Shown one piece after another: positions 32,789-45,652 of a DNA stretch of 64,000 bases. Position numbers and translations under genes: made by a program. Numbering within the stretch: the first letter of the stretch is position 1; each line of letters opens with the position of its first letter. Below the pieces are notes generated by a model. The model had not been told where the DNA came from. It did no database searches and saw nothing but the letters and a program-made list of their open reading frames with translations. The stretch is from Dipteris shenzhenensis (Eukaryota > Polypodiophyta > Polypodiopsida > Gleicheniales). Location of the stretch: assembly GCA_047967505.1 (NCBI GenBank), contig CM106538.1. One strand, written 5' to 3'.

Positions 32789-35464
32789 CTAAGTGTAGAG
32801 AGGGCAATGTGGGAGATGGGATACAACACCACTAGTGCTTGAAAGGGCACAAGAGGCAAGAGGGCAATGGTCTGAGAATTTTTGGCCACCCCACCAATCA
32901 AGGCCTTGGCCACGAAACCCCATTGTCAGACTCAAGAATACACCCATGATTGCAGTGCCTGCATCTAATGCAGCCGATAGCACATAGTTGTAGCGCTTCC
33001 ACCAATCTTTCCGATATCGTAAGATATAGAAGTTGAAGACCATGCCCACCACAAACCAAGATGTGTAGTTGATAGTTCCTGCAGCTGGCATCCAACCCAC
33101 GGCCCCGAGCAACACAGGAACATTTATGAGCTTGATCCAAGGTGCAGCTCGGGGGAAGGCTTTGGCCAACAACCACACCGCCACAGGACCCACTAGCCCA
33201 AAAATTAGCACCCAATACATGAGATTCTTGTAAGGACCTTGATTTCCAAAAGTCCTACTAGGGCCCAACACCCCCCATACTATGGTGGTGTCAAAGGCAA
33301 CTACATCCCAAGGGCAAGTCCATGGACTTGAGGTGTCAAGCTTTCCGTCCACGTTGCACATGTGGGGTATCTTATACAACCACCATGCAGTACCCAGGTC
33401 CACTGTCCCTGCGACTACGGTACCTATCACCTGCAATATCCTTAAGTTAGGTGAGCTTTGGAAAGATTTATGTATTAGTGGTAAGCTCTTTAAGAAGCAA
33501 TGTAACTCACCTGGACCAAGAACATGCTCCTAGGAGGGATTTTCATATAATGTCCGAGCTTGAAATCTACCAAGAAATAGATGGCTTGCTGCATGCTCAT
33601 GTGTCCAAACAACTTCAGACCCTGGTTTGCGATCGGATTCCCAGGAAACAGGTACCCTCCGACGAATTGCATCACCACCATCAATGACGGCGTCTGCCAC
33701 CACACACACCCCTACATCGTTACGGGTTTACCTATACACGTCAATCAAGCGAAATCGAGAGAAACCATTTCGACTTATATACCTACCAGATTTGTGGTAG
33801 CTGCGATCACCCCGATGGGTAGCGTCAGGGCTGCAGCTATGGAGCAGCCCAGCACAACTCCCCACCATGGAATCCCTACTTGAGCCTTGAACTGCACACA
33901 AATCACGATAACCCCCACCAAGCACATCACCAAGAGCCCCAAAAACCATCTGTCTGGGATATCTGGGTAGTGGCTCATCAATCGAGTATGCACATCCGCA
34001 CGCCGCTTCCCCGCGTAGTGCTGCAAGGTTTCCCTGATGTTCAGAAGACCAGGATTAGAAGCGTTGTTTGACGCTGCAAATTATCTTCACGAAAAGGTAC
34101 CACTAAACAAAGATTGATACCAGCTACTTACGCGCCGTGAAAGAAGACGAAATGAGTGATCGTAGCCAATGGAGCTGCGAACAATAAGGCGAGGCTAATT
34201 GCAAAGAAGCTACTCAAGTACAAGTCTCCTTGTGTGAAATCTCGTTGTAAAGCAGCTGTAACGTTATATACACCCCCGGCTGCCGTGAACAGTCCCGATG
34301 ATATGATTGGAAAGTTCTGAGCTTTGTAGGCGTTGCTCCAGTAATACGTAAGGGGCGTTACTATGTAGATTATGGCTCCAGCTCCTACCGCCATGTTAAC
34401 GAGGACCGATGCAGGGTACACAAGTGGGCTACCTAAGAACGAGGAAACCGCAGCCCAGTCTAGTGTGAATGCCCCGACTCCGAGTCCTCTGTAGCCGGAA
34501 CCTATCTGTTGGGCCTTTACGGACCTCGGCCAAATCAAACATGCCAGTGACATGCAAGTAAGGAACGGCATAAAATAGCCTGGGAGAACGTAGTATGCAA
34601 AGCTCACGATCGTCATGATGTAGAAGCTTTGAATCCGCGACAGGCCCGATCTTCCCTTGTTTTCATCTGTTTCATGCAACGTCCTGGACATCCCACCATA
34701 TATAATTTACCTTCATTCCGTCCAAAACTGGGAGCTCTCAGAAAATTGAAGGGCACTCAGACTCTTACCTGAATACAGTCACCTGCACCATGGTAGTTGG
34801 CCACCACATGTGTGCAGGATCAATCAACTGCTTTCGCATTAAGCCAGCCCAACCATATCCAATCAACTGCAAAATTTATCTTCAGCAAGAGTGAGCTTTG
34901 CAACGCTATAGCAAGTGTGCAATCGGAGTGCTTCTAGTAGATACGTACCTGACTTGAAAGCACGAGAACGAGAGCTACAGCGAAAGTAATCCGTAAGTGG
35001 TAAAATAGCTTGATAAGGTTCACCATCTCAACGGCAAAAGCCCCTCCATAACCAAATGCATTCCCTGCATTGGCGAAGATAGTGATAAGCACATGTTCCT
35101 TGACACTGAAAGGTCCTGGATTTAGAGAAAAGCCCCAATCGCGGAAGGGGATCCGGACCACGGTTTTGGGAAGAGCATATGCCAAGAACTGGCCCATAGG
35201 AAGGGCTGCCAAAGTGGCTGAGAGTGCGGTAATCTTCATGGGTTCACTACGATACTGGAAGAACTGGTTGACAAACGCTAGCCCAGCGCAAGAGGCCAGG
35301 CCAAGAACCCACATTCGGACTGTCCATACAGGGAGTGTTGGATCATCAGTAGTAGCTACTGTCATGGCGACTTCCTCAACTGGTGAGACCTCGTCGTCTG
35401 AAAAGGCAACTTTTTCCTGCTGGCCGGTTTTCCCGAGTGGAATCATCTCGACGTTTATCGTCAT
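32789..35464 (-). CDS. OPT: Oligopeptide transporter (OPT family), complete six-exon gene
   Basis: Exons on the minus strand: 35464-34949, 34866-34769, 34683-34132, 34033-33787, 33693-33511 and 33430-32789. All introns are GT-AG and phases match, giving 745 residues, normal for a plant OPT protein. Family hallmarks are SLNPGPFSVKEHVLITIFAN (NPG motif, exon 1), GYGWAGLMRKQLIDPAHMWW (exon 2), DVHTRLM (exon 4), GHYMKIPPRSMFLVQ (KIPPR motif, exon 5), and SPWTCP plus DHCPLASC (exon 6). Many hydrophobic segments fit a polytopic plasma-membrane proton-coupled importer of small peptides or metal-ligand complexes. The N-terminus is a hydrophilic cytosolic stretch. No stop or frameshift was seen, so it is likely active. 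Substrate cannot be told from sequence. Confidence 0.93.
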
Positions 35465-38400
35465 GATAACCCGTTGGAAGCAAATATCCAGAGGCGTCTA
35501 ATACAGGCAGCAGCAGGATGCGTCACAAGCAGAGCTCTCCCTTGGCGTTGGAGAACAAGTATGATGAATCGAAATCCATGGCACAGGGTTTCTCTTGGGG
35601 TCTATCGTAGAAGAAAGAGTTCCCAAGGATAAACGTAACACAAGGACGGAGAGCAGGAGGGGAAAAGATCTCTAGGATCGATGCAATAAGTGTAGACGGA
35701 GAAGAGCGATGGGGCTGAGAGGGATCGCGATGGCGATGTAGTAACAGAGCAGAATCCAGATGCACGTTTCTTTGACTGCTTTTCCAGCAACCTGTCCACG
35801 CTCAATTCCAAAGGCATTTTTACCTTTGACAAGACCTTTCATTTGGCATTTTGGAGGGAGTAAATTTTGGAAATCTAGGAGGGTTTAAGTGGCGTGCCTT
35901 GGAGATCCAAAATCAAAAAGAAGATGAACGGGATGCCTAGTAGGAAAAAAGAGGGGGGGGGGGCGGGAGAGAGAGATGACTCACCAAGAACTAAAGAGGA
36001 ATGATACTAAAAGTGGCAACAAATTATACAATTCAAAAAAATAAACAAATCCAAACTTGCAAAATTTTTATTTATATTTTCATATTAGATTTTTCATATT
36101 TTCAATAAAGACCTTCAAAATTTTCAACTTAAGGTTTTTTATGTGTTTAGGAAAATGGTTTCTCTCATCGTTGGTTTTTTTCTAAATAAATAGGCCTAAT
36201 TTATGAAGGGGGTGGTCAGCCCTATCAAAAAATAGATCAACATTCTTTGGAGGTTTGGTCCCATGCAAGATGAAACATCTCTAGCCTCGCTAGAAAAGTC
36301 GATGTGAACGGAGGTTTAGCTTGTGAATTGGAGGTGCAAAACTTATCTCCTTCCATTCGACCATTCTCCTCGTATGCAACTTTTGGGTGGGGTCCAAAGA
36401 GATCTACGCTCGCGTCTTCATGATGGAGTGTATACCTTCTAAGTAGGTGTCATTCTCTCTACACATTTGAAGTTTGTCTCAACCACTGTACCTTGCTAGG
36501 CCTTTCCTCTGAGTCTATCCCGTCTATACATCATCTCTCTGCATCAACACGTAAGAAAGCAATGGATTGGAGCTGTGCTTACAGCGATGTAACCATCAAA
36601 ACATCCATCCATGTGACAAGAACTTCTAAACTTATGTTTAAAGAAGAGACTCTTGGCACTCCCTCCATAGAAGAAACCGTGTTAACTCTTCAACCTTTCA
36701 TGGCCCCTGACATGCTATCTATATGAGCATCTAGAGTTAGTGCAATGTACTTCTAAAAAAATATCGTAAAATGGATCATCTATCCCTATATAACATGCTA
36801 AATCTAGAATTTCAAATATCTAAAACAGCTCTCTCGACTTTAAAAATTTGAAACTATCAAACAGACACACCATTTTCAGCTAGAATCAATTGGAAAACAT
36901 TGTGATTTTCGAAAGAAAATTCATCTATACAAAAAGGTATGTCTCCTCCCAACAAGTGAGATAGTGAGGTAGAGAAAGAAAGGAGGCAGCGCATGAGATA
37001 TTGAGGGAGAGAGGCTGAGGGGAAAGAGAGAAAGGAGGGAAAGCACTGAGTGCTGAGGGAGAGAGAAAGGAGATTGAGGAGGGAGCGAGAAATGAGATTT
37101 AAGAGATGGCATTTGAGCAAAGGAAGAGAGGGCGAGGGAGGTGAACAAAAGGGGGGGGGGAGAGAGGACGTATGGATAGAGGAAAGGGGGGCAGTTGAGT
37201 ACAGGAGGAGAAGACAAAACTCGTTTCACGAAGATTCCAGACTTTGTCGAAAGGGGCATTCACAACCTTTATTAATCATTCGCAGGTGGATAACTCACTA
37301 ATACTAATTAGGAATTTTTGAACATCATGGGCTCATCATGGGGACCTATTTAGCAAGCAGTGTAAAAAACAAAGAGCTAGTTTTTTTTTTGGGGCAAATT
37401 TTTGACACCCTCGAGGACTTTGGGGCAAAAATATGGCTCAAAAGTAAAAAACTATCACCAAAGATTTGACTAAGATAAGATTTTATAGCCATTTCATGAT
37501 ACTATTAAACATACTTTTCCAAGGAGGAGTGTTGAAAAATATACAAGCAATAGGTTAGCATTCTACTTGTCCTCCTTTGATCAACTATGCTAGGGATAGC
37601 TTAGCAGAGTACGGCTCTAGAAATTTTAATTGCAAATCCCTTTTTAATCCATTAAGTAGAAAAACTTGGCAAAATGCTTTATCAGTTGCTAATTAGGCTC
37701 GTGCGTCACCATATCATAGAAATAGAAAGCTCACCTAGCTATTAAATCAAGAATCTTCTAAATTAATGGAAATTTTAGAAGTGCACATAGTTTCACAAGA
37801 AGTTAGCAAAGTCTCTAATTGGACGTAGTGTCTGTATCTTGATTAGCAATGTCTTCCAGGTCACCCACTAGCAATTACAAGAATTCCATGCAAGCATTTA
37901 ACACACGCACCCTCCTTTTAATAACGACACGTATTGAAATATTAAGGCACAAAAACAACTCACCATGAATAAATTAAAGTCATATCATCATATCATCATG
38001 GTTGCGTTCTACACTAAGAGATCTTTCCATATGCATTTACTACTTCAAATTTCGACAATGCATGCAAAACTTACATGATTTTGAGACATTTTCAGCATAT
38101 GTTTTTTTTTTGGGGGTTTAACCCCCTTTTTAGGATATTATGTAAAATATGCCAAAATCATAAGATCTTGCATATTTTGTAAAGGATATGGTTTATGCTT
38201 TGTAAATTTTCATATTTCCCCTTATGTATTTAAGACTTTTGTAGAAGCATGCATATTCTACACTTGAGTGTAGTAGTATAATACATATTGAGTTGAAGAG
38301 GGGCAATGACACTCGGGTCGGAATCAATCTAGGAGTCAGTGTTCACTGAAAACTGAGGTCTAATGTTAGGTGGATGAATGGCTCAAAACCTTTAAAATTT

Positions 38401-38576
38401 TCAATTGGCTGGGACCAACATGTAAAGCAAAAAGCAGCTGAATAGTTCTGAGCGTCCATGTGCCTTTGACAATCAAGCATGCTATCGCCTGTGAATGCAA
38501 GGCCCGGGACAGGAGTCCTCTATACCCGGAACGGAACGTAGTGTAGAATCCGCGGCATCACACATAAATTTATTCA
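35465..38576. other. Transporter 5' flank and AT-rich spacer
   Basis: The first 350 bases are the presumed 5' UTR and promoter of the transporter; parts recur near 39240-39490. A purine-rich tract lies at 36955-37215. A 77-codon plus frame at 36493-36726 has no recognisable family. The remainder, 37.3-38.5 kb, is AT-rich without a gene. Confidence 0.5.
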
Positions 38577-39290
38577 GAAACGAGCTTTGGGAAGGTCTCA
38601 GAAAATTGAAGGGCACTACGACTCTTACCTGACTGGACCCAGTCGGGCACCATGTATATGTGTTCAGGATCAATCAACTGCTTTCGCATTAAGCTGTCCC
38701 AACAATATTCAATCAACTGCAAAATTATCTTGGGCTCGAACAGCTTTGCAAATTTGCAAAAATCGGAATGGATGTAAGTAGATAAGTACCTGACTTGCAA
38801 GAACGTACCTGACTTGCAAGAACGAGGACCAGAGCCACAAGTAATCATCAAATCCTGATAACGTTCACCATTTCAACAACAAGAGTCCCTCCATAACCAA
38901 ATGCAGTGCCTCAACGACAACCACATATTCCTCGACACTCTAAGGTCCTGGATCTAGGGAAATCACCTTTCTAGGAATGGGACCAGTAATTTGGGAAGAG
39001 CATATGCCCATAGGAGTGGCCACGCCAATCGTACTGTCCATACAGGGAGGGTTAGATAACCAGTAGTTGCTGCTGTCACGGCAACTTGATGAGGCATCTG
39101 TTAGTGAAAAGGCGTCTTTTCCCACCTCGCGAGCTTTCCCAAGTGCAACCATCTTGACATCTATCACCAGTTTTCCCGAGTGCAATCATCTCGACGTCTA
39201 TCTCCATGACAACCCTTGGAAGACCAGGTCAAATATCTAAAGGCATCTGAAGGAGCCTGAGTCTAGATGCGTCACAAACTCTGATGTTTT
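38577..39290 (-). pseudogene. Partial duplicate of the transporter gene (exons 1-2)
   Basis: Sequence alignable to 34735-35500 is repeated here in the same orientation. Exon two survives as LIEYCWDSLMRKQLIDPEHI with a donor site. The intron and exon one follow with deletions: the acidic N-terminal segment and the NPG region are shortened, and ACGTACCTGACTTGCAAGAA is itself duplicated near 38790-38820. Weaker similarity to the 5' UTR continues to about 39490, past a (GA)n run. Exons three to six are absent. It is a truncated, dead copy made by segmental duplication about 4 kb upstream of the intact gene. Confidence 0.85.
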
Positions 39291-39318
39291 TGAAAGCACG
39301 TATGATGATAAGGGGGGG

Positions 39319-39362
<44 letters not shown>
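39319..39362. repeat. (GA)n microsatellite
   Basis: A G run followed by about twenty GA units inside the 5' flank of the transporter duplicate. Confidence 0.95.
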
Positions 39363-39365
<3 letters not shown>

Positions 39366-40071
39366 AGTGGCACCTTGCAATGGATGAGGGGACAGGGGCA
39401 TAATAGCGAGGGTGGAACCTGTGGAGAACGTGCACGTCTCTTCCGACTGCTTTGTCCTGCCCAACCCCAAGTCAGAGATGTGAGGCGAACTTTACCTTTC
39501 AAAAGGTCCAGATCGAAACTTGCAAATGAACCTGAGAAGACACACACTAATGGACAAAACAAGTTGAATACATTCAAAAGGCAAGGGGTAGAGAGAAAGG
39601 GGAAGAAAAAATGGGGACCAAAATAGCAAAAAATCCACATCATTTTCCCTTTCTTAAAGAGAAACACCTTTACTAAAGCCTTCCCTCCGCAGGGCACGCC
39701 AACAAAACAAGGTGAATCCCATTCACTAGGCCTGCCCGAAATAAAAAGACGACCAAAAAGCATGAAAATTTAAGGAAAACCGAATTTTCCCTTTCGCAAG
39801 GGGGCTAATAAGGCTCTCCTAAAACAACGGCCACTACTATGGATTGTTGTTGCTATTTATAAAACTAGCAATGCATGACCAACCATGCTCATAATCTATT
39901 TTTCAAAAACTGGTTTCTATTCATATGAACCATTGAATAAGACATTATTTATGCAGCACGGGAGCACTGGCTTTGGTTTGTGAGCTGCGTGGGTCTCTAG
40001 ACACATGGAAGACTTATTAGGACCTGTAGTTCCAATCAAATTGATTAGGGCACAAAGTTTTTTGTTAAAGG

Positions 40072-40743
40072 CTAGTAAAACCGGTGCTTTATATAAAAAA
40101 AAGAAAATCCAAGTATTAGAAGGTAATTGGGAGCTATTTTGCTTTGAACATTGGCAACTGCACTGGGAATTGGTTTGCGGATGTAGACGGGGTCATGATC
40201 AAACCAGTATGCTTGCGTTGTTCCAAAGAAACTACTCGTCAAAGTTGCGTTTGTCCAAATGTGGTCAATTTGAGACCCATAAATTGTTGTGGAGCTTTTG
40301 CTCACTAATAGCAGGTGATTTTCTTCCATGAGATTTTGTAGTTGTAGTTGCTTTTGAGAAGGTTGTAGCATCTTAATGTTGAAATCCCCTAGCACAAAAG
40401 TTGGATAGAGCGATCACCTTTGGTGTAACACACGTGCGATTTGTTCTAGGAAACCTCAGAGGCTGCATGCTTTGATATGATATATTGCCACTATAAACAT
40501 CACTTGCCTCGGTCGAAAGTGAGCCATGATCATTTCTAGGATGGGCATTGTAAACACTTCGTGTGAAACCAAAGAAAGCATGCATTTGTACAGAAGTGAT
40601 GTACCCATTCCTGCAAATGCTCTAATAGTATCAAATGATGTTGCATTGATATAGTGTTTTGGGTTTACGATTCTGGTTTCATTAAGGCAAAGCACGTCAG
40701 AGGCTTGGATGCTATTGTCTGCGTTAATATCCTCAAAATGCAA
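40072..40743 (-). pseudogene. Endonuclease/exonuclease/phosphatase (EEP) domain remnant
   Basis: Minus-strand frames carry ordered EEP motifs. First HFEDINADNSIQASDVLCLN then ET (catalytic Glu region, about 40740-40680), next a frame change through GFLEQIARVLHQ, then VLGDFNIK (40394), TTIYGSQIDHIWTN (about 40250) and WFDHDPVY (about 40190). This is the order of APE-like nucleases found in LINEs and in the Helentron/Helitron2 group of rolling-circle elements. The wording with SDVLCLNET and IDHIWTN fits the helicase-associated type better in my judgement, but no reverse transcriptase or helicase is near. A TAG and at least one shift break it. Confidence 0.6.
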
Positions 40744-40956
40744 TTGTAAAGAGCGAGTATTTTAGGTTTGTATAATGGTATGTGTTCGGCTCCAGTTTTT
40801 GAGACAAGGGATGCGAAGCTGCAGTTGTAAGGAGTCTTCCCATTTCAGCGGTCACAGTTATATCCACATGGAAATGTTTGCTATCTAAGGGTTGAGGAGG
40901 TAAAAGTTTTCTTTAGAACGTACTCTTGAGAGTGTTGTATATGTGATGCCATGTTG

Positions 40957-43098
40957 TGTGTGACCTAAGTGATGATGTAAGCCAAAGGCCCCCACATGGG
41001 AGGTTCCTTTGATTTAGGACAGTCCCACTGATGTAGGGGCTGATTGCCACTGATGTAGGGAAGGTGCCACCTTTTCCCCTTTCTATAAGAGAGAGTCACC
41101 TCTCTCACAATCTATAGTGAACAACATTTTGGTTACATCTTGTGCTCTCACTCCTCTTCCAAGATGCATCCATTCTATCCCACATGATTCTACATTTGGT
41201 ATCAAAGCTTTAGGTTATAGATCTAGCTTAGCCTAGCATTAGATGCTCTCTCTAGCATGAACTACTAGATTACAAAGATTCCTCATCATCTCCATTTTTC
41301 TCTTTCCTTCCAAAATTTTGTGTGAGCTTGTTCTCTACCTACAAGCAACCATTCTTCAAGCCCTTTGTGTTGTAGAACCATCTCTGTAGGGCGCCCCTTC
41401 AGCTCGAAGCTTGTCGCGAAATTGCGCCTCCATCGCCTGTGCCAATAAGAATATAGTCCATCGATGTATCATGTAATGCTGCCTCTTTGGTTACTCATTT
41501 GTAAATTCCTCTGAGCTCGAGTTGGGCGACACTACAAGCAAGCTGCTGATGAAGTCTGAGCCCGTTTGGTCAAGTATTGGAGGAGCAATAGACAAAAGAC
41601 CAGTCGACTTTACTAAGCTTGGCTATGGTGACCTGGCGCAACATTGTGCCTCTTCTTGCTGGTAGCCCTGGTCTGGTATACGAGTGTTATTTTGCATAAA
41701 AATCCCCTTGAATAGAGCTATGAGCTATGCGAATTGCACCTTCCAATCTACCTTGGTCTCTGTTGACAGAATTCTGCATATTTTGGTCAAAGGGTGTTGA
41801 GCAATCACCATAAGTATGGGGCTTCTATTATTTATTGCAAACTTTCATTGTTTTGCTTGTACTTGAGTAGTAGAACTCAGTCATGGAGCTCATAAGTGTC
41901 CTTATACTTTGCATTTAGAATGATGACTATGTGATTCTCTTTGATGAGTACTTGAATTATAAACATGACTAAGCCCAAGCAAGTAGAAAAGTTTGATGGA
42001 ACTAGTTTCATACTTGGCAAACAAAAGCTAAGTTTATGCTTATGAAAAAGGGGATATGGAATGTTGTGAATGGAAAGGAAAAAGAAGAAGCTAATTGGTT
42101 GATCAAAGATAAGAAGGCTCTTGCTATCATTGCTTTGGGATTAAGTGACTCATACATTCACCACATTGATGGCTTTGAAACTTCACATGAAGCTTGGGAT
42201 CATCTTCTCATAGTATTTGGTGCACAAGGGAAATACTTCAAATATATCTTGCTTATTAAGTTCCTTTGGCTACAATTGGAAAAGGGAATGAGTTATTCCA
42301 TGAAGAACAACAACTCCAAAGAGAATCAAGCATTTCTTGTGAAGAAGGGCTACTTCAACAACAAAGCAAATCTGGCTGAAGGAAGGACTCCATCAGCAAA
42401 TGAAGAATCAAACTTTGAAGATAAAGACTCTGCTTTTTGAGCACTTTGTCTTTTTTTTTATCATCACTTGGTCAAATTTTGAGGTTCTCTGCCTGGAGTA
42501 GTACTCCAAAAAGAATGTCATATGTTTTGTCTTTTGTAAATCACCTCTGGTCACCATATGATGTAGACCATGTGATATGTGTTTTGTCTATCCCATTTTT
42601 GTGAACCTCACACCCTTGGGAACCCTTGCTAGCATGAGATCCTAGTGGCCATAGATTTATCCTTGACCACCATGAGATGGCATCAGAAACTATGAGACTA
42701 GATGTATCCTTCACATTGCAAGAGGCAACCCCTTTGAGGGGGGGTATGTTGGGATCAGTGTGATCAAGGGCTTGCTCTATGGTGCATGTGTGCATCTAGG
42801 GGAGTCACATGTGTGTTTGTATGTGTTGTAGAGGCACATCAAGTGCTATGATTTGTCTAGTGTGTGACCTAAGTGATGATGTAAGCCAAAGGCCCCCACA
42901 TGGGAGGTTCCTTTGATTTAGGCCAGTCCCACTAATGTAGGGCCTGATTGCCACTGATGTAGGGAAGGTGCCACCTTCTCCCCTTTCTATAAGAGAGAGT
43001 CACCTCTCTCACAATCTATAGTGAACAACATTTTGGTTACATCTTGTGCTCTCACTCCTCTTCCAAGATGCATCTATTCTATCCCACGTGATTTTACA
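40957..43098 (+). mobile_element. Short gag-only Ty1/copia element
   Basis: The right LTR, 42747-43098, starts TGTTGGGATCAG after a polypurine run (GAGGGGGGGTA) and ends TTTTACA. The left LTR is 5'-truncated: 40957-41194 matches 42861-43098 over 238 bases with seven differences and no gaps, about 97 percent. TGGTATCAAAGC at 41197-41208 is the primer binding site. The 1.55-kb interior has only a broken gag, so the copy needed proteins from elsewhere. LTR similarity makes it one of the younger insertions here. Confidence 0.85.
41965..42440 (+). pseudogene. Ty1/copia gag fragment
   Basis: The ATG at 41965 opens MTKPKQVEKFDGTSFILGKQ. A frame change near 42030 leads to LMKKGIWNVVNGK, DKKALAIIALGLSDSYIHHI and SHEAWDHLLIVFG, the usual sequence of the gag UBN2-type domain. 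The reading frame ends at 42440 without a zinc knuckle. The PPT and 3' LTR follow about 300 bases later. Confidence 0.75.
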
Positions 43099-45652
43099 AA
43101 AACCAGACCCAACTTAGATGTACTCTTGAACTAGGCCCATCGACATTCATTGTGATGTTTATAAGTAGAGAGAGCAATTGGTCAGCATTGTTGGATGGAC
43201 TAAGGGAGTTGCAGTCAGGGTCATTGTTTGCTTCCGTGTAGCCATTTTTGGTGAGGTTCAGGGACTTTTCTATATCTTGCATGACCCATAACTTATGCAT
43301 TGCTCAATGGAATTCAGCAAACTTTGTCTTCAAGTTGTTGTACACATTCCAAACTTGAACATGAGAGAAAAAAATTATGTAATAAGTATTTGGAAGAAAA
43401 CCGTTAAAGCATAACAAGTGCTATGTTGCATGTGAAGCATGCATCTTGAAGACTATAGGATATAGGAATTTATTCAAAAACATCAAAATTTTATTCTATA
43501 TATACATGCAACCAGGTAATCATTCTAAAGTACACTATGTGAGCTTCTCCTCAACCCAAGGACACACCTAAATGAAATCATTATGCATGGGTTAATGGGC
43601 CTCCAATGTTGTGCTAAAGTGATGCATACCCATTTGAGGGCACGCTCCATAACTTTCTTTTGATTTGTTGAAAACCAAAACGGATTGAAAATTTGGAATC
43701 CAAACTATTGGGACTAGTACATGGTGGTCTTGAAACATTGATAGTTGTTGGCATTGGTATCTAGATTTAGCATAAAATGGAAGAAGTTGGAAAAGTGCAA
43801 TTTGTGCATGTGCAAATATATTTTAATAAAACCAACACTATTTACAATTTTGAATTGTTTCTTTTCCATGCACTTGCTTACTAAATGGCTCATAAGCATG
43901 CCAAAGGTCATTGCATTTAATAATACATAGCATCAAACCTGATATCATGCCCTTTGGCCTATTTGTATTTTAAAGAATTTTAGGCCACATTGCACTTGTT
44001 TGGGATATCCAAGTCTACTGACGTGTATCATCGAAGGGGAAAAAATCGACAGTTGAAATTTTGCTACTTCTGTGAATTTTGAATTTTCACACCTCCCGTC
44101 CATCAAATCTTGGAAGATTAAGTACTCGCAACCTGCCCCCGCCCTACAAATGCCCCGCAACCTCGATGTGACCTTGCACAGACTTTGGTTTGCCATTGTC
44201 TTCTTTCAGGTAAGTTGTCTTCTATTCTTTGCTTGCCTTACCAACTAGCTTCTCTGGGTCTATTTTGGATTGATCGCGGCCATGGCGTCAATGGTAACAT
44301 GCACCTCGCCATGGCTTGCAAGAGAAGCAGACAGAGGCTATGAGACAGGAAAGCCGAAAAACCAGGTCAAGGCATAAGGAATAGAGTGTGGGTCGAGGAA
44401 AGCACTGGCACGATATTGAATCAACAACAAAAGACACTTTTGCAACATCTGCAAAGGGAGAAAAAACGAGAAGAAAGAAGACTCCTTGCAGAGCAGCAAC
44501 AACAAGAAGCGGTTGCAAATACACACATTCAATCATTGCTATCGGAGCAAAGAACACAAGCTGTGGTGTCATGATTGGTGGGAGCATTCGAGGCAACAAC
44601 ATCAAGCCATTCAGGTGATAACCAATCTCAAGTCTTAATAAGCTTTAGCTTGCACCCTAAAGTGCATAGAGTAACAACCCTACCAACACCTCAGGAGATG
44701 CATGCCCAAGAGGCGATGCTCTCTAACATGAGAAATGACCTACAGAAAGTGAAAGGGGTGCATAGCTTAGATCAAGTAGCTCTACAAAGAGGGCGATATT
44801 ACCTATGTTGGTGTTCCCTGAAACAAACGAAAAATGGCTTGGGCACACGATGTCGAAGATGTTGTCTATCAAAAGGACCAATGTGGCTCCAGCGGTTGAA
44901 TGTATCTGAGCAAAAGCAATGCACGATCATCCCGATTTGAGAAGTCTATGGGCTTCAATTGAACATAAGAAAAGGAGAGATAGCCTAAGTGCGGAAGTCA
45001 TTGCTACAGTGACAATGTTTTGGCACAAAAATACAAGAGTTTCTCCAAATAGAAAGGACATCTGTAATAAGCAGACGGGACGCAAGGTTATTCAAGAGCA
45101 CATCATACACATGCTAGATACAACATAGGTCAGTCATGCCTAAACTAGCTCGGTGGTTATTTGTGATTGAGCTTTGGGATAATTTACTTGTTTTATAAAC
45201 CAGGCTTGGACCAAATGTGATTATCCTAAACCAGCCCGGTGGTTGGAACATCATGCAACCATAGGCTAGTTCAGCTCAATCGCCAATTATGTGATTGTCC
45301 TAAACCAGCGTCGCTATCTCTAATCTTTTTGCCTTTAAGGCTCTCAGCAATTGTCGAGTTTTTATAAATGTAAGATCCTCTATTTAATTTTCTCTTGGTA
45401 TAAGTTGATAATTTTTATATAACCTGTTATTGGACATAGATGTACATTGTAATCTCTTTTTCTCAATTTTCACTCGATAAATTATACTTTTGCCCTCATT
45501 TATATTTACTACAACAAGGACTAAAATACGAGAAAAGAAGGCCTACAATTTCCTTGGTTTATGACCGAAATAGCACTAAAATAACTCCAACGACCCCACC
45601 ATTGTGGTTGCATGGAGACACATCTAGGAAAATACAATTAAACTTTCAAAAA
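43099..45652. other. No gene recognised; several unexplained frames
   Basis: A minus frame at 43094-43300 (NMNVDGPSSRV-like wording) could continue the endonuclease-bearing element split by the copia insertion; this is weak. Plus frames at 44386-44940 encode a Gln/Glu-rich helix (REKKREERRLLAEQQQQEAV) followed by unrecognised sequence to 45128. No family was identified. Confidence 0.35.

Noticed and set aside
36857-37301. Overlapping frames on both strands
   Set aside because: Another purine-rich tract; all frames are low complexity.
39272-39763. 163-codon minus-strand frame
   Set aside because: It is built on the (GA)n microsatellite and flanks; no domain and no plausible start.
43094-43300. 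Continuation of the endonuclease gene beyond the copia insertion
   Set aside because: Direction agrees, but no motif is recognisable and no target duplication around the copia element could be shown.
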